Shown: positions 16,889 through 24,820 of the stretch, one piece after another
Position numbering within the stretch: the stretch's first letter is position 1
How the letters are laid out: each line of letters opens with the position of its first letter
Assembly (NCBI GenBank): GCA_003222055.1
Contig: QHUT01000073.1
Span: 1-37,252 of the forward strand
Direction: 5' to 3'
Length of the DNA stretch: 37,252 nucleotides
Origin: Gemmatimonadota bacterium
Lineage (GTDB): Bacteria > Gemmatimonadota > Gemmatimonadetes > Gemmatimonadales > GWC2-71-9
Translations under genes and position numbers: made by a program
The notes under the pieces: model-generated
The model's database searches: none
What the model was told of the DNA's origin: nothing
What the model saw: only the letters and a program-made list of their open reading frames with translations

Positions 16889-16906
16889 TTGTGAACGCGT
16901 TCACAA
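16889..16906. promoter_or_regulatory. Perfect 18-bp Rex-type operator
   Basis: TTGTGAACGCGTTCACAA is an uninterrupted palindrome and matches all fixed positions of the Rex consensus TTGTGAA-N4-TTCACAA, the NADH/NAD-sensing repressor site. It also fits the looser CRP/FNR pattern TGTGA-N6-TCACA, so that family remains an alternative. It lies between divergent genes, 36 bp from the cupredoxin start and 86 bp from the rhodanese-MBL start, and abuts AATATATT (16905-16912), which could be a -10 element on either strand. Confidence 0.65.
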
Positions 16907-16992
16907 TATATTCGCGAGTCCCGAAAACGGGAGCCCTCCCGTGACGTGCGGGCGTTGCGCATTCGCCGCGCGTCCGCGACACTGATCTCGTC

Positions 16993-18144
16993 ATGCCGGA
17001 GCCATCCGTCCCGCGTATCCCCGCCGCCGACTTGGCGCGCCGCCTCGACCAGGGAGAGCGCCTTCAGCTGCTCGACATCCGAACGCCCGAACGCGTCGCC
17101 CGCGGCCGCGTCACGCTGGGCGCGACCCTCGACTTTCGAGCCCTGCCCGCCTCGGCGATGTACGAGCTCCAGACGCTCGAGTCGCTGCGACTCGATGCCG
17201 CGACTCCGGTGGCGGTGATCTGCGGTCACGGCAACTCGAGTCAGCAGGCCACGCAGTACCTGCGCCAGCGTGGCTTCGATGCGCTCTCGGTGACCGGCGG
17301 CATGGCCGCGTGGGAGACGGTGTACCTGCCGCGCCGCCTGTCCCCTACCCCGGCGCTCCAGCACGTCGTGCAGCTCGATCGCGTCGGAAAGGGCGCCCTC
17401 TCCTACGTGCTGGTGAGCGACGGCGATGCCGTGGTGGTGGACCCGGGTCGTCACCTCGAGCCGTACGAAACGCTGGCCCGCTCCCTCGGCGCCACGGTCG
17501 CCGCGGTGATCGACACCCACATGCACGCCGACTACTTGAGCGGCGCCCGCGCCGTCGCGCGGCACTGGCGGGTCCCCTATTTCCTCCATCCCGACGACGC
17601 CCGCTCCCCCTACGATGGCGCAGAGGGTCGCGTCGCGTACCAACCCCTCAGTGACGGCGACACCATCGCGTTCGGTCGGGCCACGCTCGTCGCCACGCAC
17701 GTCCCAGGACACACGCTCGGGAGCGTCGCGCTGTTGGCCGACGAGGCGTTGGCGCTCACGGGTGACTTTTTGTTCGTGCGGTCGGTGGGCCGCCCCGACC
17801 TGGGCGGACAGCGCGACGCCTGGGCAGCCCGGCTGTGGGACAGCCTCGAGCGCGTGCGCCAGACCTGGCCGGGGGACCTCCTCGTCCTCCCCGCCCACTA
17901 TGCAAGCGAAACGGAGCGTCGCGCCGATCGCAGCGTGGCCGCGCGGTTCGACGTGGTCGCCGCGACCAACGAGGCAGCGGCCATCCAGGAGAAGCGCGAG
18001 TTCCTCGCCTGGGTGGCGGACCATACCGCAGCCGCGCCCGAGAGCTACCGCACGATCAAGCTCGCGAATCTGGGACTGGTGGAGGTCGCGGACGCCGACG
18101 CGGAGGCGCTGGAATTCGGGCCAAACCAATGCGCCGTCGCATAG
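16993..18144 (+). CDS. Rhodanese-metallo-beta-lactamase fusion, persulfide dioxygenase-like
   Basis: A 383-residue cytoplasmic protein. Residues 1-110 are a rhodanese domain with Cys77 in CGHGNSS as the persulfide-carrying nucleophile. Residues from about 125 form a metallo-beta-lactamase domain with THMHADYLSG (HxHxD), VPGHTLGS, LTGDFLFV and LPAHY metal ligands, like ETHE1/persulfide dioxygenases and glyoxalase II. The expected role is oxidising glutathione or low-molecular persulfide to sulfite, or sulfur transfer. Most fused enzymes of this type have rhodanese at the C-terminus, so the order here is reversed. It is divergent from the cupredoxin across the Rex-type site. The ATG at 16993 lacks a strong ribosome binding site. 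Confidence 0.8.
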   Translation: MPEPSVPRIPAADLARRLDQGERLQLLDIRTPERVARGRVTLGATLDFRALPASAMYELQTLESLRLDAATPVAVICGHGNSSQQATQYLRQRGFDALSVTGGMAAWETVYLPRRLSPTPALQHVVQLDRVGKGALSYVLVSDGDAVVVDPGRHLEPYETLARSLGATVAAVIDTHMHADYLSGARAVARHWRVPYFLHPDDARSPYDGAEGRVAYQPLSDGDTIAFGRATLVATHVPGHTLGSVALLADEALALTGDFLFVRSVGRPDLGGQRDAWAARLWDSLERVRQTWPGDLLVLPAHYASETERRADRSVAARFDVVAATNEAAAIQEKREFLAWVADHTAAAPESYRTIKLANLGLVEVADADAEALEFGPNQCAVA

Positions 18145-18192
18145 GACGGTAGAGGGTGGCAGAGGTCACCACCTCTACCGTCCTCTACCGTC
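18145..18192. terminator. Hairpin of 10-bp repeats, likely bidirectional terminator
   Basis: Right after the TAG of the rhodanese-MBL gene, 18145-18166 and 18171-18192 form a 22-bp inverted repeat with 3 mismatches and a 4-nt CACC loop. The arms are built of the 10-bp unit GACGGTAGAG, or CTCTACCGTC in reverse. It lies between convergent genes (the cupin gene ends at 18205). No T-run follows, so termination is inferred from position and strength only. Confidence 0.45.
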
Positions 18193-18207
18193 TTCTGCCG
18201 TCCTCTA
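18171..18207. repeat. 10-bp tandem repeat, intergenic copy
   Basis: About 3.5 copies of CTCTACCGTC with small changes (CTCTACCGTC, CTCTACCGTC, TTCTGCCGTC, CTCTA). The right part also serves as one arm of the adjacent hairpin. The same unit occurs in a coding region at 35371-35414. Confidence 0.8.
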
Positions 18208-18549
18208 TTGCACCGGCGCTTGCAGCACGACGTACACCCAGTCCGAGCCACCCAGTGTGTGCAACCCGTATGGCACGCCGGCCGGAATGTGGACCAGATC
18301 GCTCGCCGACACCTCGATGCGATCGCCGTCGAGCAGCATCACGCCGCGCCCGGAGATCGTGAAAACGAGGATCCCGGTATCGTCCTCGACCGAAATAGGC
18401 ACGGCGGCGCCGGGCCGCATGACCATGTGCTCGAAGGTCAGCCCGTGGAGCATGCCGGGGAGGTTCAGCACCGTGTGGCGGCGGAGCTCGTCGGCCGTGC
18501 TGGGAAGCTTCGTCAGGCGACGGTAAGTGTAGCGCGGCACGGTTCCCAT
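18205..18549 (-). CDS. Small cupin-domain protein
   Basis: A 114-residue protein that forms one beta-barrel cupin domain. It has PGAAVPISVEDDTG, ILVFTISGRGVMLLDGDRIEVSASDLVHIPAGVPYGLH, which carries the G-x5-P-x-G and final His of cupin motif 2. Motif 1 is weak (few His), so metal binding is uncertain. It may bind a small ligand or be a sensor. It is convergent with the rhodanese gene and divergent from the VWA gene. The ATG at 18549 has no clear ribosome binding site, which lowers certainty about the start. Confidence 0.7.
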   Translation of the reverse strand: MGTVPRYTYRRLTKLPSTADELRRHTVLNLPGMLHGLTFEHMVMRPGAAVPISVEDDTGILVFTISGRGVMLLDGDRIEVSASDLVHIPAGVPYGLHTLGGSDWVYVVLQAPVQ

Positions 18550-18737
18550 CCAGTAGGGCGCGACGACCTACAGCCGGCGGTGCGGGCGCACCCCAAAATG
18601 CGGGCCCGCACGCGTTTACCGCAACCCCTTCGCGCACCGTCACGTAGCGCTTCCGCCCCGACGGGCTCCCCATGTCCTGTGTGCAACACACCGGGCCAGC
18701 GACGTCTCTCTGGCGTCTCTCACAGGAGCCGATCGTC

Positions 18738-20912
18738 ATGCTGTCCACGCCTCGTCTGCTCGCGCTGCTCTGCCTCCTCACCGCGCCGCTCGCGCCGGGA
18801 GCGGCCCAGGGATGGATCGAGCCGATGCGGCCGCTGCCCGCGTTTCCGCGCGGCGCGGTCGCCAAGGTGCGCAGCGCCGTCCAGGTCACGCTCACCGGAC
18901 GCGCCGCGCGGGTCACGGTAGAAGAATGGTTCCATAACTCCGGCCCCGTGCTCGACGAGGGCAACTACCTCTATCCGCTGGCGGGCGAGGCGGTGTTCAG
19001 CGATTTCTCGCTGTGGCAGGGCGATCGCGAGCTGAAGGGCGAGCCGATGGATGCGAATCAGGCGCGCGCGATTTACGAAGACATCGTGCGACGCAAGCGC
19101 GACCCCGCCCTGATCGAGCTGGCCGGCCACGGCCTGCTGCGGGCGCGCGTGTTCCCGATCGCAGCGGGAGAAACCCGTAAGATCACGCTGCGTTACACGC
19201 AGATGCTCGATCGGGTGGGAGATGCATGGCGCTTCCGGTACAGCGCGGGCAGCGGACCGGGCATCGCGCCGTCCCGGAGCCTGCGGCTCCAGGTCGATTC
19301 CGCGGGCCGGTTCGGCGAGCCCTATTCGCCGACACACCGGGTGAATGTGACCCGCGACGCCGACCGGCTCGAGATCACGCTCGCCGACACGAGCGCCCGC
19401 GGCGACGTCGAGCTGTTCCTGCCCCTGGCCCGCGGCCTCGTGGGCCTGTCGCTCGTCGCGAGCCAACCCGCCGGCGAGGACGGATACTTCATGCTGCTGC
19501 TCGAGCCGGGCCGCGCGAGCGAGGCTCCGGCGCTGCGGCGCGACCTCGTCGCGGTCCTCGACGTGTCCGGATCCATGTCCGGAGACAAGCTCGAGCAGGC
19601 GAAGGCGGCGCTGGTGCAGTTGCTCGGTGCGCTGCGGGCGGGGGACCGGTTCCGGGTGATCGCGTTCTCGGGCGGGGTCGAGCGGTACGCGGCGGCGTGG
19701 ACCGACGTGTCTGGAGAGAGCGTACGAGCGGCGCAGGAGTGGGTGCGGCACCTCGAGACGGGGGGAGGCACCAACGTAGCGGGTGCGCTCGCCGAGGCGA
19801 TCGCCGCGCCGCCCGCCGAGGGGGCTTTCGGGGTGGTCGTGTTCCTGACGGACGGCGTGCCCACCGTGGGCGAGACCGACCCCGAGCGCCTCGCCGACCA
19901 GGCGGAGCGCGGCCGCGGGCCGTTCCGGGTTTTCGCGTTCGGCATCGGGTATGACGTGAACACGTACCTGCTCGACCGGTTGACCGAGCGCGCCCGTGGA
20001 ATCACGACGTACATCCGACCCGGGGGCGATATCGAGCAAGCCGTGGGCTCGCTCGCGGCCAAGGTGTCGTCGCCGGTACTCACCGACCTCGCGCTCGCGG
20101 CCGACGGCGTCGACCTGTATGATCTGCAGCCGCAGCGCCTGCCCGACCTGTTCGCGGGCGACGAGCTCGTCGTCTTCGGGCGGTACCGGGGAGCGGGGAG
20201 GGGGGAGCGGTCCCTTACCGTGACGGGACGGAGAAACGGTCGCGAGGAGCGATTCGCGACGGCGGCGCGGTTCGACGGCGAGCCGTCGGGGGTCGGCTAT
20301 CTCCAGCAACTCTGGGCGGCCCGTAAGGCGGGGGCGCTGTCGCGGGAGATCCGGCTGCACGGTCCGAATCCCGAGATCGTGGACGAGCTGAAACGACTCG
20401 CGCTGCGCTATGGCATCCTCACGGAGTACACCTCGTACCTGGTGCAGGAGCCGAGCTTCGCGGCGCGCGCTATCCCGCTGCAGGCGCCGGCACCGCGCGA
20501 TCAGGCGGGAGCGGCTGCAGTGCGACGCTCGGATGAGGCCCGCAGGCTGGCGGGTTCGATGAGCCTCAGCGCCGTCGTGGTGACCGGCGCGCCCTCGGCG
20601 GACTCGCTCGCCGCGTTGGGGCGTGGCAAGGAGAGTCGCTCTCAGCAGGTGGGCGGGCGGGTGTTCGCATGGCGCGATAGCGTATGGACCGACATCGCAC
20701 ACGGCGACTCGTTGCGCGTGGTGAGCGTCGCGGCCTTCAGCCCCGCGTACTTCGCGCTGCTGCGCGCTCTTCCCGAGCTGGTGCAGCCGGCGAGGCTCGA
20801 GCCCGCGGTGCTGGTGGCCGGGCGCCGCGTGAGCGTCAAGATTGAGGCCGGGGGCACGACCGAATGGGCGGGGGGCGAGCTCGCGAAACTCGTGACTGAC
20901 TTCAGGGAATGA
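18738..20912 (+). CDS. Secreted VIT/von Willebrand factor A protein
   Basis: A 724-residue exported protein. A signal peptide ends near GAAQG. A VIT domain follows (WFHNSGPVLDEGNYLYPLAGEAVFSDF, then ARAIYEDIVRRKRDPALIE), then a VWA domain with the intact MIDAS motif DVSGSMSG near residue 275, GGGTNVAGAL and VFLTDGVPTVGE. VIT-VWA proteins bind other proteins in a metal-dependent manner at the cell surface. The C-terminal part includes SLSAVVVTGAP near residue 615, similar to the start of TonB-receptor plug domains. The ATG at 18738 has AGGAG 9 nt upstream. It precedes an ECF sigma/anti-sigma pair, so it may belong to the same surface-signalling unit. Confidence 0.85.
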   Translation: MLSTPRLLALLCLLTAPLAPGAAQGWIEPMRPLPAFPRGAVAKVRSAVQVTLTGRAARVTVEEWFHNSGPVLDEGNYLYPLAGEAVFSDFSLWQGDRELKGEPMDANQARAIYEDIVRRKRDPALIELAGHGLLRARVFPIAAGETRKITLRYTQMLDRVGDAWRFRYSAGSGPGIAPSRSLRLQVDSAGRFGEPYSPTHRVNVTRDADRLEITLADTSARGDVELFLPLARGLVGLSLVASQPAGEDGYFMLLLEPGRASEAPALRRDLVAVLDVSGSMSGDKLEQAKAALVQLLGALRAGDRFRVIAFSGGVERYAAAWTDVSGESVRAAQEWVRHLETGGGTNVAGALAEAIAAPPAEGAFGVVVFLTDGVPTVGETDPERLADQAERGRGPFRVFAFGIGYDVNTYLLDRLTERARGITTYIRPGGDIEQAVGSLAAKVSSPVLTDLALAADGVDLYDLQPQRLPDLFAGDELVVFGRYRGAGRGERSLTVTGRRNGREERFATAARFDGEPSGVGYLQQLWAARKAGALSREIRLHGPNPEIVDELKRLALRYGILTEYTSYLVQEPSFAARAIPLQAPAPRDQAGAAAVRRSDEARRLAGSMSLSAVVVTGAPSADSLAALGRGKESRSQQVGGRVFAWRDSVWTDIAHGDSLRVVSVAAFSPAYFALLRALPELVQPARLEPAVLVAGRRVSVKIEAGGTTEWAGGELAKLVTDFRE

Positions 20913-20919
20913 CGCGAAT

Positions 20920-21015
20920 GCGGAGTGCGGAATGCGGAATGCGGAATTTCAGGGAAGGGTCGTTCACCACGTGACGCTTACCGTGACATTCCGCATTCCG
21001 AATTCCGCATTCCGC
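20920..21015. repeat. Large inverted repeat of 7-bp units upstream of the ECF sigma gene
   Basis: The 28-bp arms at 20920-20947 and 20988-21015 match as inverted repeats at 26 of 28 positions, with a 40-nt loop. Each arm is made of tandem GCGGAAT units. It starts 7 nt after the stop of the VWA gene and ends 10 nt before the sigma-factor GTG, so it may end the first transcript and hide the start of the second. Confidence 0.8.
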
Positions 21016-21025
21016 GCTTAGCCCC

Positions 21026-21529
21026 GTGCCCCAGGATCTCGCGGAGATCTACCGCACCACGTACCGCGCGCTCGTGCGGTTCCTGTACCGCAAGGTGTGG
21101 GACGCCGAGCGTGCGGAGGACCTGGCCCAGGAGGCGTTTGCTCGAGCCGTGGTGCACAAACCGGACAATGCGAGGGGGTGGCTCTTCATCGTGGCGGCGA
21201 ACATGGCGCGGGACGACGCACGGCGCGCGGCGCGGGAGCGCCGCCACCTGACGCTGCTCACGGCCGAGCCGCAAGCGAGCGAGCCCGCTGCGGACGACGC
21301 GCTCCACGTGGAGAACGAGCGCACCCGCGTCCGCGCCGCGCTGGAGCAGCTCACGCCCCGCGACCGGGAGGTACTGCTGCTGTGGGACTCGGGTGTTTCG
21401 TACGAAGCAATCGCCGCTCAGACGGGGCTCGCGCGCGGCGCGATCGGCACCACGCTGGCCCGGGCGCGCCGGCGGCTGGTCGAGGCCTACGAGGCGGGAC
21501 AGCGGGGTGAGCATGTCGCACGTGGATGA
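21026..21529 (+). CDS. ECF-type RNA polymerase sigma factor
   Basis: A 167-residue sigma factor. Region 2 is YRTTYRALVRFLYRKVWDAERAEDLAQEAFARA followed by ARGWLFIVAANMARDDARR; the DLAQEAFARA helix contacts the -10 element. Region 4 is LTPRDREVLLLWDSGVSYEAIAAQTGLARGAIGTTLARARRRL, the helix-turn-helix that reads the -35 element. It should direct polymerase to stress or surface-function genes and be held by the next gene's product. The start is GTG at 21026, only 10 nt after the GCGGAAT inverted repeat, with no clear ribosome binding site. The stop overlaps the anti-sigma gene by 17 nt. Confidence 0.9.
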   Translation: MPQDLAEIYRTTYRALVRFLYRKVWDAERAEDLAQEAFARAVVHKPDNARGWLFIVAANMARDDARRAARERRHLTLLTAEPQASEPAADDALHVENERTRVRAALEQLTPRDREVLLLWDSGVSYEAIAAQTGLARGAIGTTLARARRRLVEAYEAGQRGEHVARG

Positions 21530-22523
21530 CGGCCTACTGCACGCGTATCTCGACGGCGAGCTCTCGCCGGCCGAGGCCCAGGGGGTCGACGCACACCTGG
21601 CCCAATGCTCCGAATGCCGCCGCCGGCTCGAGGAAGAGCGCGCGCTGATCGCGCGCGCCGCCGAGCTGCTGGCACTGGCCGCACCACCGGACCGCGAGCT
21701 GCCGCCATTTCGGGCTGGGGACGTGAAGCCTCCCACCCGGCTGTGGTGGCACGTGCGCCTCCCGCTCGCATGGGCGGCGACGGTCTTGCTCGCCCTCGGA
21801 ATCGGGACCTACCTCGGCCGGGGAGTCGAACGGGCCCGGCAACCCGACACGACCGCCTACGCCCCACCGGCCGAGCGCCGTGCGCTCGACGCGCGGGCGA
21901 GCCCCGAGCTCGCAGAGAAGGAATCGCGCGTCAAGCTGCGCGGCTCGGCACGCACGCCGCCCGCAGCTCGGCCGCCCGCACCCGCCCCGGCGCGCGCTGT
22001 GGCGGACAGCATCGCGCCACTGCGCCGGGAGCCGTTGCTGGCACGGGCAGACACGCCCGCCGCGTACGCGTACGGCGAGCGAGCTGCCGACTCAGCAGCG
22101 AGGATCACCCACGGAAAAGCATCGCAGGACGAACGCGACCGGTGGCAGAAAGGCGATGCGATCAGCGTCGACAGCGCACGACGCGTACTCGGCGTCGACC
22201 CGCTGGTCGTCCCCGGTGTCCCGATCGAGGCGTTCTACCGGGGCCGGAGCATCGGTTACTCCGGCGTCGTGATCGTCGAGCAGGCCCTCGACTCGAATAC
22301 GATGATCGAGGTGATCAATGCGCGGTCCGCTCCCGCGCTTCTCAACGAGGTCGTGGTCACGGGGGCGCAACCGGTTCGGTCCCGACCCGCCGAGGCTGCC
22401 CCTCCTCCCGCCCCTCGACCGGCGCCCAGTCCAGGCGCCGGGCTCTTCCACGACGTGCGGGGCCCGCTGTCCGCGGATTCACTCGCCACGCTGCGCCGCC
22501 TGCTTCAGCCGCTGCGGCCGTAG
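21513..22523 (+). CDS. Anti-sigma factor with zinc-finger domain and proline-rich periplasmic part
   Basis: A 336-residue inner-membrane protein. The N-terminus has the zinc-binding anti-sigma pattern MSHVDDGLLHAYLDGEL and HLAQCSECRRRL (HxxxCxxC). A single transmembrane segment, LPLAWAATVLLALGIGTYLG, lies near residues 85-105. A long Ala/Pro/Arg-rich stretch follows, then a short C-terminal domain with ALLNEVVVTGAQP. It should bind the ECF sigma factor encoded just upstream and release it on a periplasmic signal. The ATG at 21513 lies within the end of the sigma gene; an in-frame GTG at 21507 is the other possible start. Confidence 0.85.
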   Translation: MSHVDDGLLHAYLDGELSPAEAQGVDAHLAQCSECRRRLEEERALIARAAELLALAAPPDRELPPFRAGDVKPPTRLWWHVRLPLAWAATVLLALGIGTYLGRGVERARQPDTTAYAPPAERRALDARASPELAEKESRVKLRGSARTPPAARPPAPAPARAVADSIAPLRREPLLARADTPAAYAYGERAADSAARITHGKASQDERDRWQKGDAISVDSARRVLGVDPLVVPGVPIEAFYRGRSIGYSGVVIVEQALDSNTMIEVINARSAPALLNEVVVTGAQPVRSRPAEAAPPPAPRPAPSPGAGLFHDVRGPLSADSLATLRRLLQPLRP

Positions 22524-22557
22524 GCGACCGGTACTATTGGAGTAACCGCGGGCCCGC

Positions 22558-22941
22558 TCACTGCACCACGATCGTGCCGCGCATTGCCTGCGCAACGTGG
22601 ATGGTGCAGTGATAGGTGTATGTGCCTGTCTGCAGCGTCTGCGTATAGGTGCCCGACATCATCGTGCTCGAACTGAGGGGGAGCAAGCCCCCCGGCCCGG
22701 TGTCCCATGTCACGTTGTGCCCGTTCGACGGCGTTGCCCAAGTGAACGTCACCTGTCCCGCCGGTACCGTGTCCAGCGCCGGGCTGAAGAAGTCGTTTCC
22801 AACGGTGATCGTCGTGCTATGCCCGCCGCCCCCGCCGCCCCCGCCGCCCCCTGTGCTGTACGGCGACGTGGACCCGCCGCACGACACGAGCAGCACCGCT
22901 CCCGCGATCCCTGACACCAGCGACAGCCACTTCGACCGCAT
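22558..22941 (-). CDS. Cupredoxin lipoprotein with poly-glycine linker
   Basis: A 127-residue exported protein. A lipobox (LLVSC) is followed by GGSTSPYST and a run of ten Gly, then a plastocyanin-like domain: ITVGNDFFSP, His in GHNV, and Cys, His and Met in YHCTIHVAQAM. The type 1 copper site should carry one electron. The linker is coded by repeats of CCGCCCCCG, so its length may vary in frame. The ATG at 22941 has GGAGGG upstream. It lies 125 bp after actF on the same strand and could serve alternative complex III as acceptor (inference). Confidence 0.85.
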   Translation of the reverse strand: MRSKWLSLVSGIAGAVLLVSCGGSTSPYSTGGGGGGGGGGHSTTITVGNDFFSPALDTVPAGQVTFTWATPSNGHNVTWDTGPGGLLPLSSSTMMSGTYTQTLQTGTYTYHCTIHVAQAMRGTIVVQ

Positions 22942-22963
22942 GAACCCTCCGGCGTGACACGTG

Positions 22964-22989
22964 GGGGACGTCGGACGACAGGACGCCCC
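22964..22989. other. Weak hairpin between actF and the cupredoxin gene
   Basis: GGGGACGTC (22964-22972) and GACGCCCC (22982-22989) can pair with one bulge. There is no T-run. It might reduce read-through from actF into the cupredoxin gene, or it may be chance in GC-rich DNA. Confidence 0.25.
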
Positions 22990-23066
22990 TTACTACCCGC
23001 CGGAGACGCCAACGGGACCGCGACCGAGCCTCGCGGATGTCAGGAAGGCGTGAGCCAGCGGATCGG

Positions 23067-24275
23067 CTAGTGTCGCTCGCGCTCCACGGCGTCCGCCGCG
23101 AGGCGGGGCGAGAGCATCGGGTAGCGCGCGCCGAACCAGCCGAGCGACAGCAGGAACAGCCCGCCAAACAGCAGCGCCACGCCGATTTCGGGAACGCCGA
23201 GCGCCGGCCCTGCCCCGCCGTTGATCGACGGCACGATCTCGAGGTAGCGTTCCAGCCAGATGCCGAGCAGGCTCACGAGCGCGAACGTCGTGAGCGAAAG
23301 AGAGGACGTCTTGGGCTTGACGCCCAGCAGCCCGATGAACGGCACGACGAACACCAGGAGGAACACCCACACGCCCAGCGGCTTCCACGGACCGATCAGC
23401 CGGTAGAAGATGAAGAACGTTTCCTCAGGCAGGTTCCCGTACCAGATCACCAGAAACTGCGCCCACATGAGGTACGCCCAGAAGACCGTGAACCCGAAGC
23501 AGAGCTTGCCCAGGTCGTGCTGCTGCTTGGATGAGAACAGTGCGTCGAGTCCCATGCGCCGCCGCAGCGCGATCGCGAGCACGGCGAGCGCCATGAGCGC
23601 GGCGAGGAAGCAGCCCATGAAGTAGAACGCGCCGAACAGGCTACTCACCCACTTGTGGGCGAGCGACATGATCAGATCGAACGCCAGAAGGCTGTAACCG
23701 AAGGCGTACGCGACGACGAGCACGGCGGCATCACGAGCGATCGCGTCCCGGTTCTCGAGCCGGTCCGCCGGGCGGCCGTCGGCCAACTCGCGGACGTCGG
23801 GCGCCAGGTCGTGCTGCACGAAGCGCCACGACAGCCAGGTCAGGAGCGCGTAGATGGCGCCATTCCGGAGAAAGAACGTCTTGGTTGTGAGCCAGGCGCC
23901 CAGGTCCGGGCGCCGATCGTGCAGCCACCCGAAGACGTGAGCGCGCCCCACGATGAGCCCGATGAACAGCGCGAGGGAGACCCAGAGGAAGGCCCCGGCC
24001 GCCTCGGCCAGCCGGATGACCACGCCGGACCAGTGCCCCTTGGCGAGCTTCAGCGTGGCGGCGAACACCACCATGCCCTGCGCCAGACCGGTCCAGAACA
24101 TGAAGTTGAAATGCCACGACTGCCACGCGCGCGCTGCGTCACCGCCGGCGAGGGTCCACAAGAACGCGGCGCCCCCGACCAGGGCGAGCACCGTCCCGAA
24201 GAGCGTGAAGGTCCGGGCCGGGAAACGCCGCGCCTTCTCGACCAGCTCGGCGCGCGACACGCTCGCCGCGGTCAT
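23067..24275 (-). CDS. actF: Alternative complex III membrane subunit ActF
   Basis: A 402-residue polytopic inner-membrane protein with about ten hydrophobic segments, last of six act genes. WHFNFMFWTGLAQGMVVFAATLKL and RDAAVLVVAYAFGYSLLAFDLIMSL, with FWAYLMWAQFLVIWYGNLPEETFFIFYR, are typical of ActF, which with ActC forms the quinol-facing, NrfD-like membrane core. The complex passes electrons from menaquinol or ubiquinol to cytochrome c or cupredoxin. The ATG at 24275 overlaps the actE stop (ATGA). The length is normal for the family. Confidence 0.9.
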   Translation of the reverse strand: MTAASVSRAELVEKARRFPARTFTLFGTVLALVGGAAFLWTLAGGDAARAWQSWHFNFMFWTGLAQGMVVFAATLKLAKGHWSGVVIRLAEAAGAFLWVSLALFIGLIVGRAHVFGWLHDRRPDLGAWLTTKTFFLRNGAIYALLTWLSWRFVQHDLAPDVRELADGRPADRLENRDAIARDAAVLVVAYAFGYSLLAFDLIMSLAHKWVSSLFGAFYFMGCFLAALMALAVLAIALRRRMGLDALFSSKQQHDLGKLCFGFTVFWAYLMWAQFLVIWYGNLPEETFFIFYRLIGPWKPLGVWVFLLVFVVPFIGLLGVKPKTSSLSLTTFALVSLLGIWLERYLEIVPSINGGAGPALGVPEIGVALLFGGLFLLSLGWFGARYPMLSPRLAADAVERERH

Positions 24276-24820
24276 CGTCTTCCGGTGGGGCTCTTGGCCC
24301 CTGCCTGCAGCGTGCGCACGTAATTCACGAGGTCCCAGCGATCGGCGCCGCGCACTTTGTCGCCGTACACGGGCATCAGGCCCCGCCCCATCACCTGCCC
24401 GCTCACGATGACCGCGTAAATGTAGCCGTCGGTGCGTCGGGCGATCGTATCGTTCACGAGCGAGCGTACGCCGAAGAAGGGACCGCCCGCCGCCGAGGAA
24501 ATCGGGCCGTCGCCGTGACCCGTCGGGCCGTGACAGACGAGGCAGTAGGTCTCGTAGAGGAAGCGCCCGTGGTTGATCGACTCGGAGGTGCGGGTGCGGG
24601 GATTCGCCAGCCGGTCCGCCGTCTGGAGGCTCATCAGCGGCTCCGCGCCGGTCATGGGGACCGTCCCAGGCACCGGGGGGATCGGGCGGGCGTACGGCTT
24701 AATGCTGCGCTGATGACGCATCGTGGCGAACCAGCCGATGCGATGCACGACATCGTCGGGATTGCAGGCGAGGGTGGCAAGCGCGGCAAGGGCGGCAAGG
24801 GCCGCACCGGGTCTACGCAC
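24272..24820 (-). CDS. actE: Alternative complex III monohaem cytochrome c ActE
   Basis: A 182-residue exported c-type cytochrome. The lipobox LATLAC makes it a lipoprotein; the signal peptide is a repetitive ALAALAALATLAC coded by 9-bp tandem units. One haem-binding motif, CLVCHG in YETYCLVCHGPTGHGDGP, and a distal Met in RGLMPVYGDKV are present. ActE takes electrons from the ActB/ActA part and passes them to the acceptor. The GTG at 24820 has GGAGGA 8 nt upstream and overlaps the end of actD by 8 nt. Confidence 0.9.
   Translation of the reverse strand: MRRPGAALAALAALATLACNPDDVVHRIGWFATMRHQRSIKPYARPIPPVPGTVPMTGAEPLMSLQTADRLANPRTRTSESINHGRFLYETYCLVCHGPTGHGDGPISSAAGGPFFGVRSLVNDTIARRTDGYIYAVIVSGQVMGRGLMPVYGDKVRGADRWDLVNYVRTLQAGAKSPTGRR

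Noticed and set aside
18599-18610. TGCGGGCCCGCA palindrome in the cupin/VWA promoter region as an operator
   Set aside because: The core GCGGGCCCGC also occurs at 22548-22557 between unrelated genes; in DNA this GC-rich such palindromes arise by chance, and no known consensus fits.
18720-20702. Long minus-strand frame opposite the VIT/VWA gene
   Set aside because: There is no recognisable motif; the plus strand has a signal peptide, ribosome binding site, VIT and VWA motifs.
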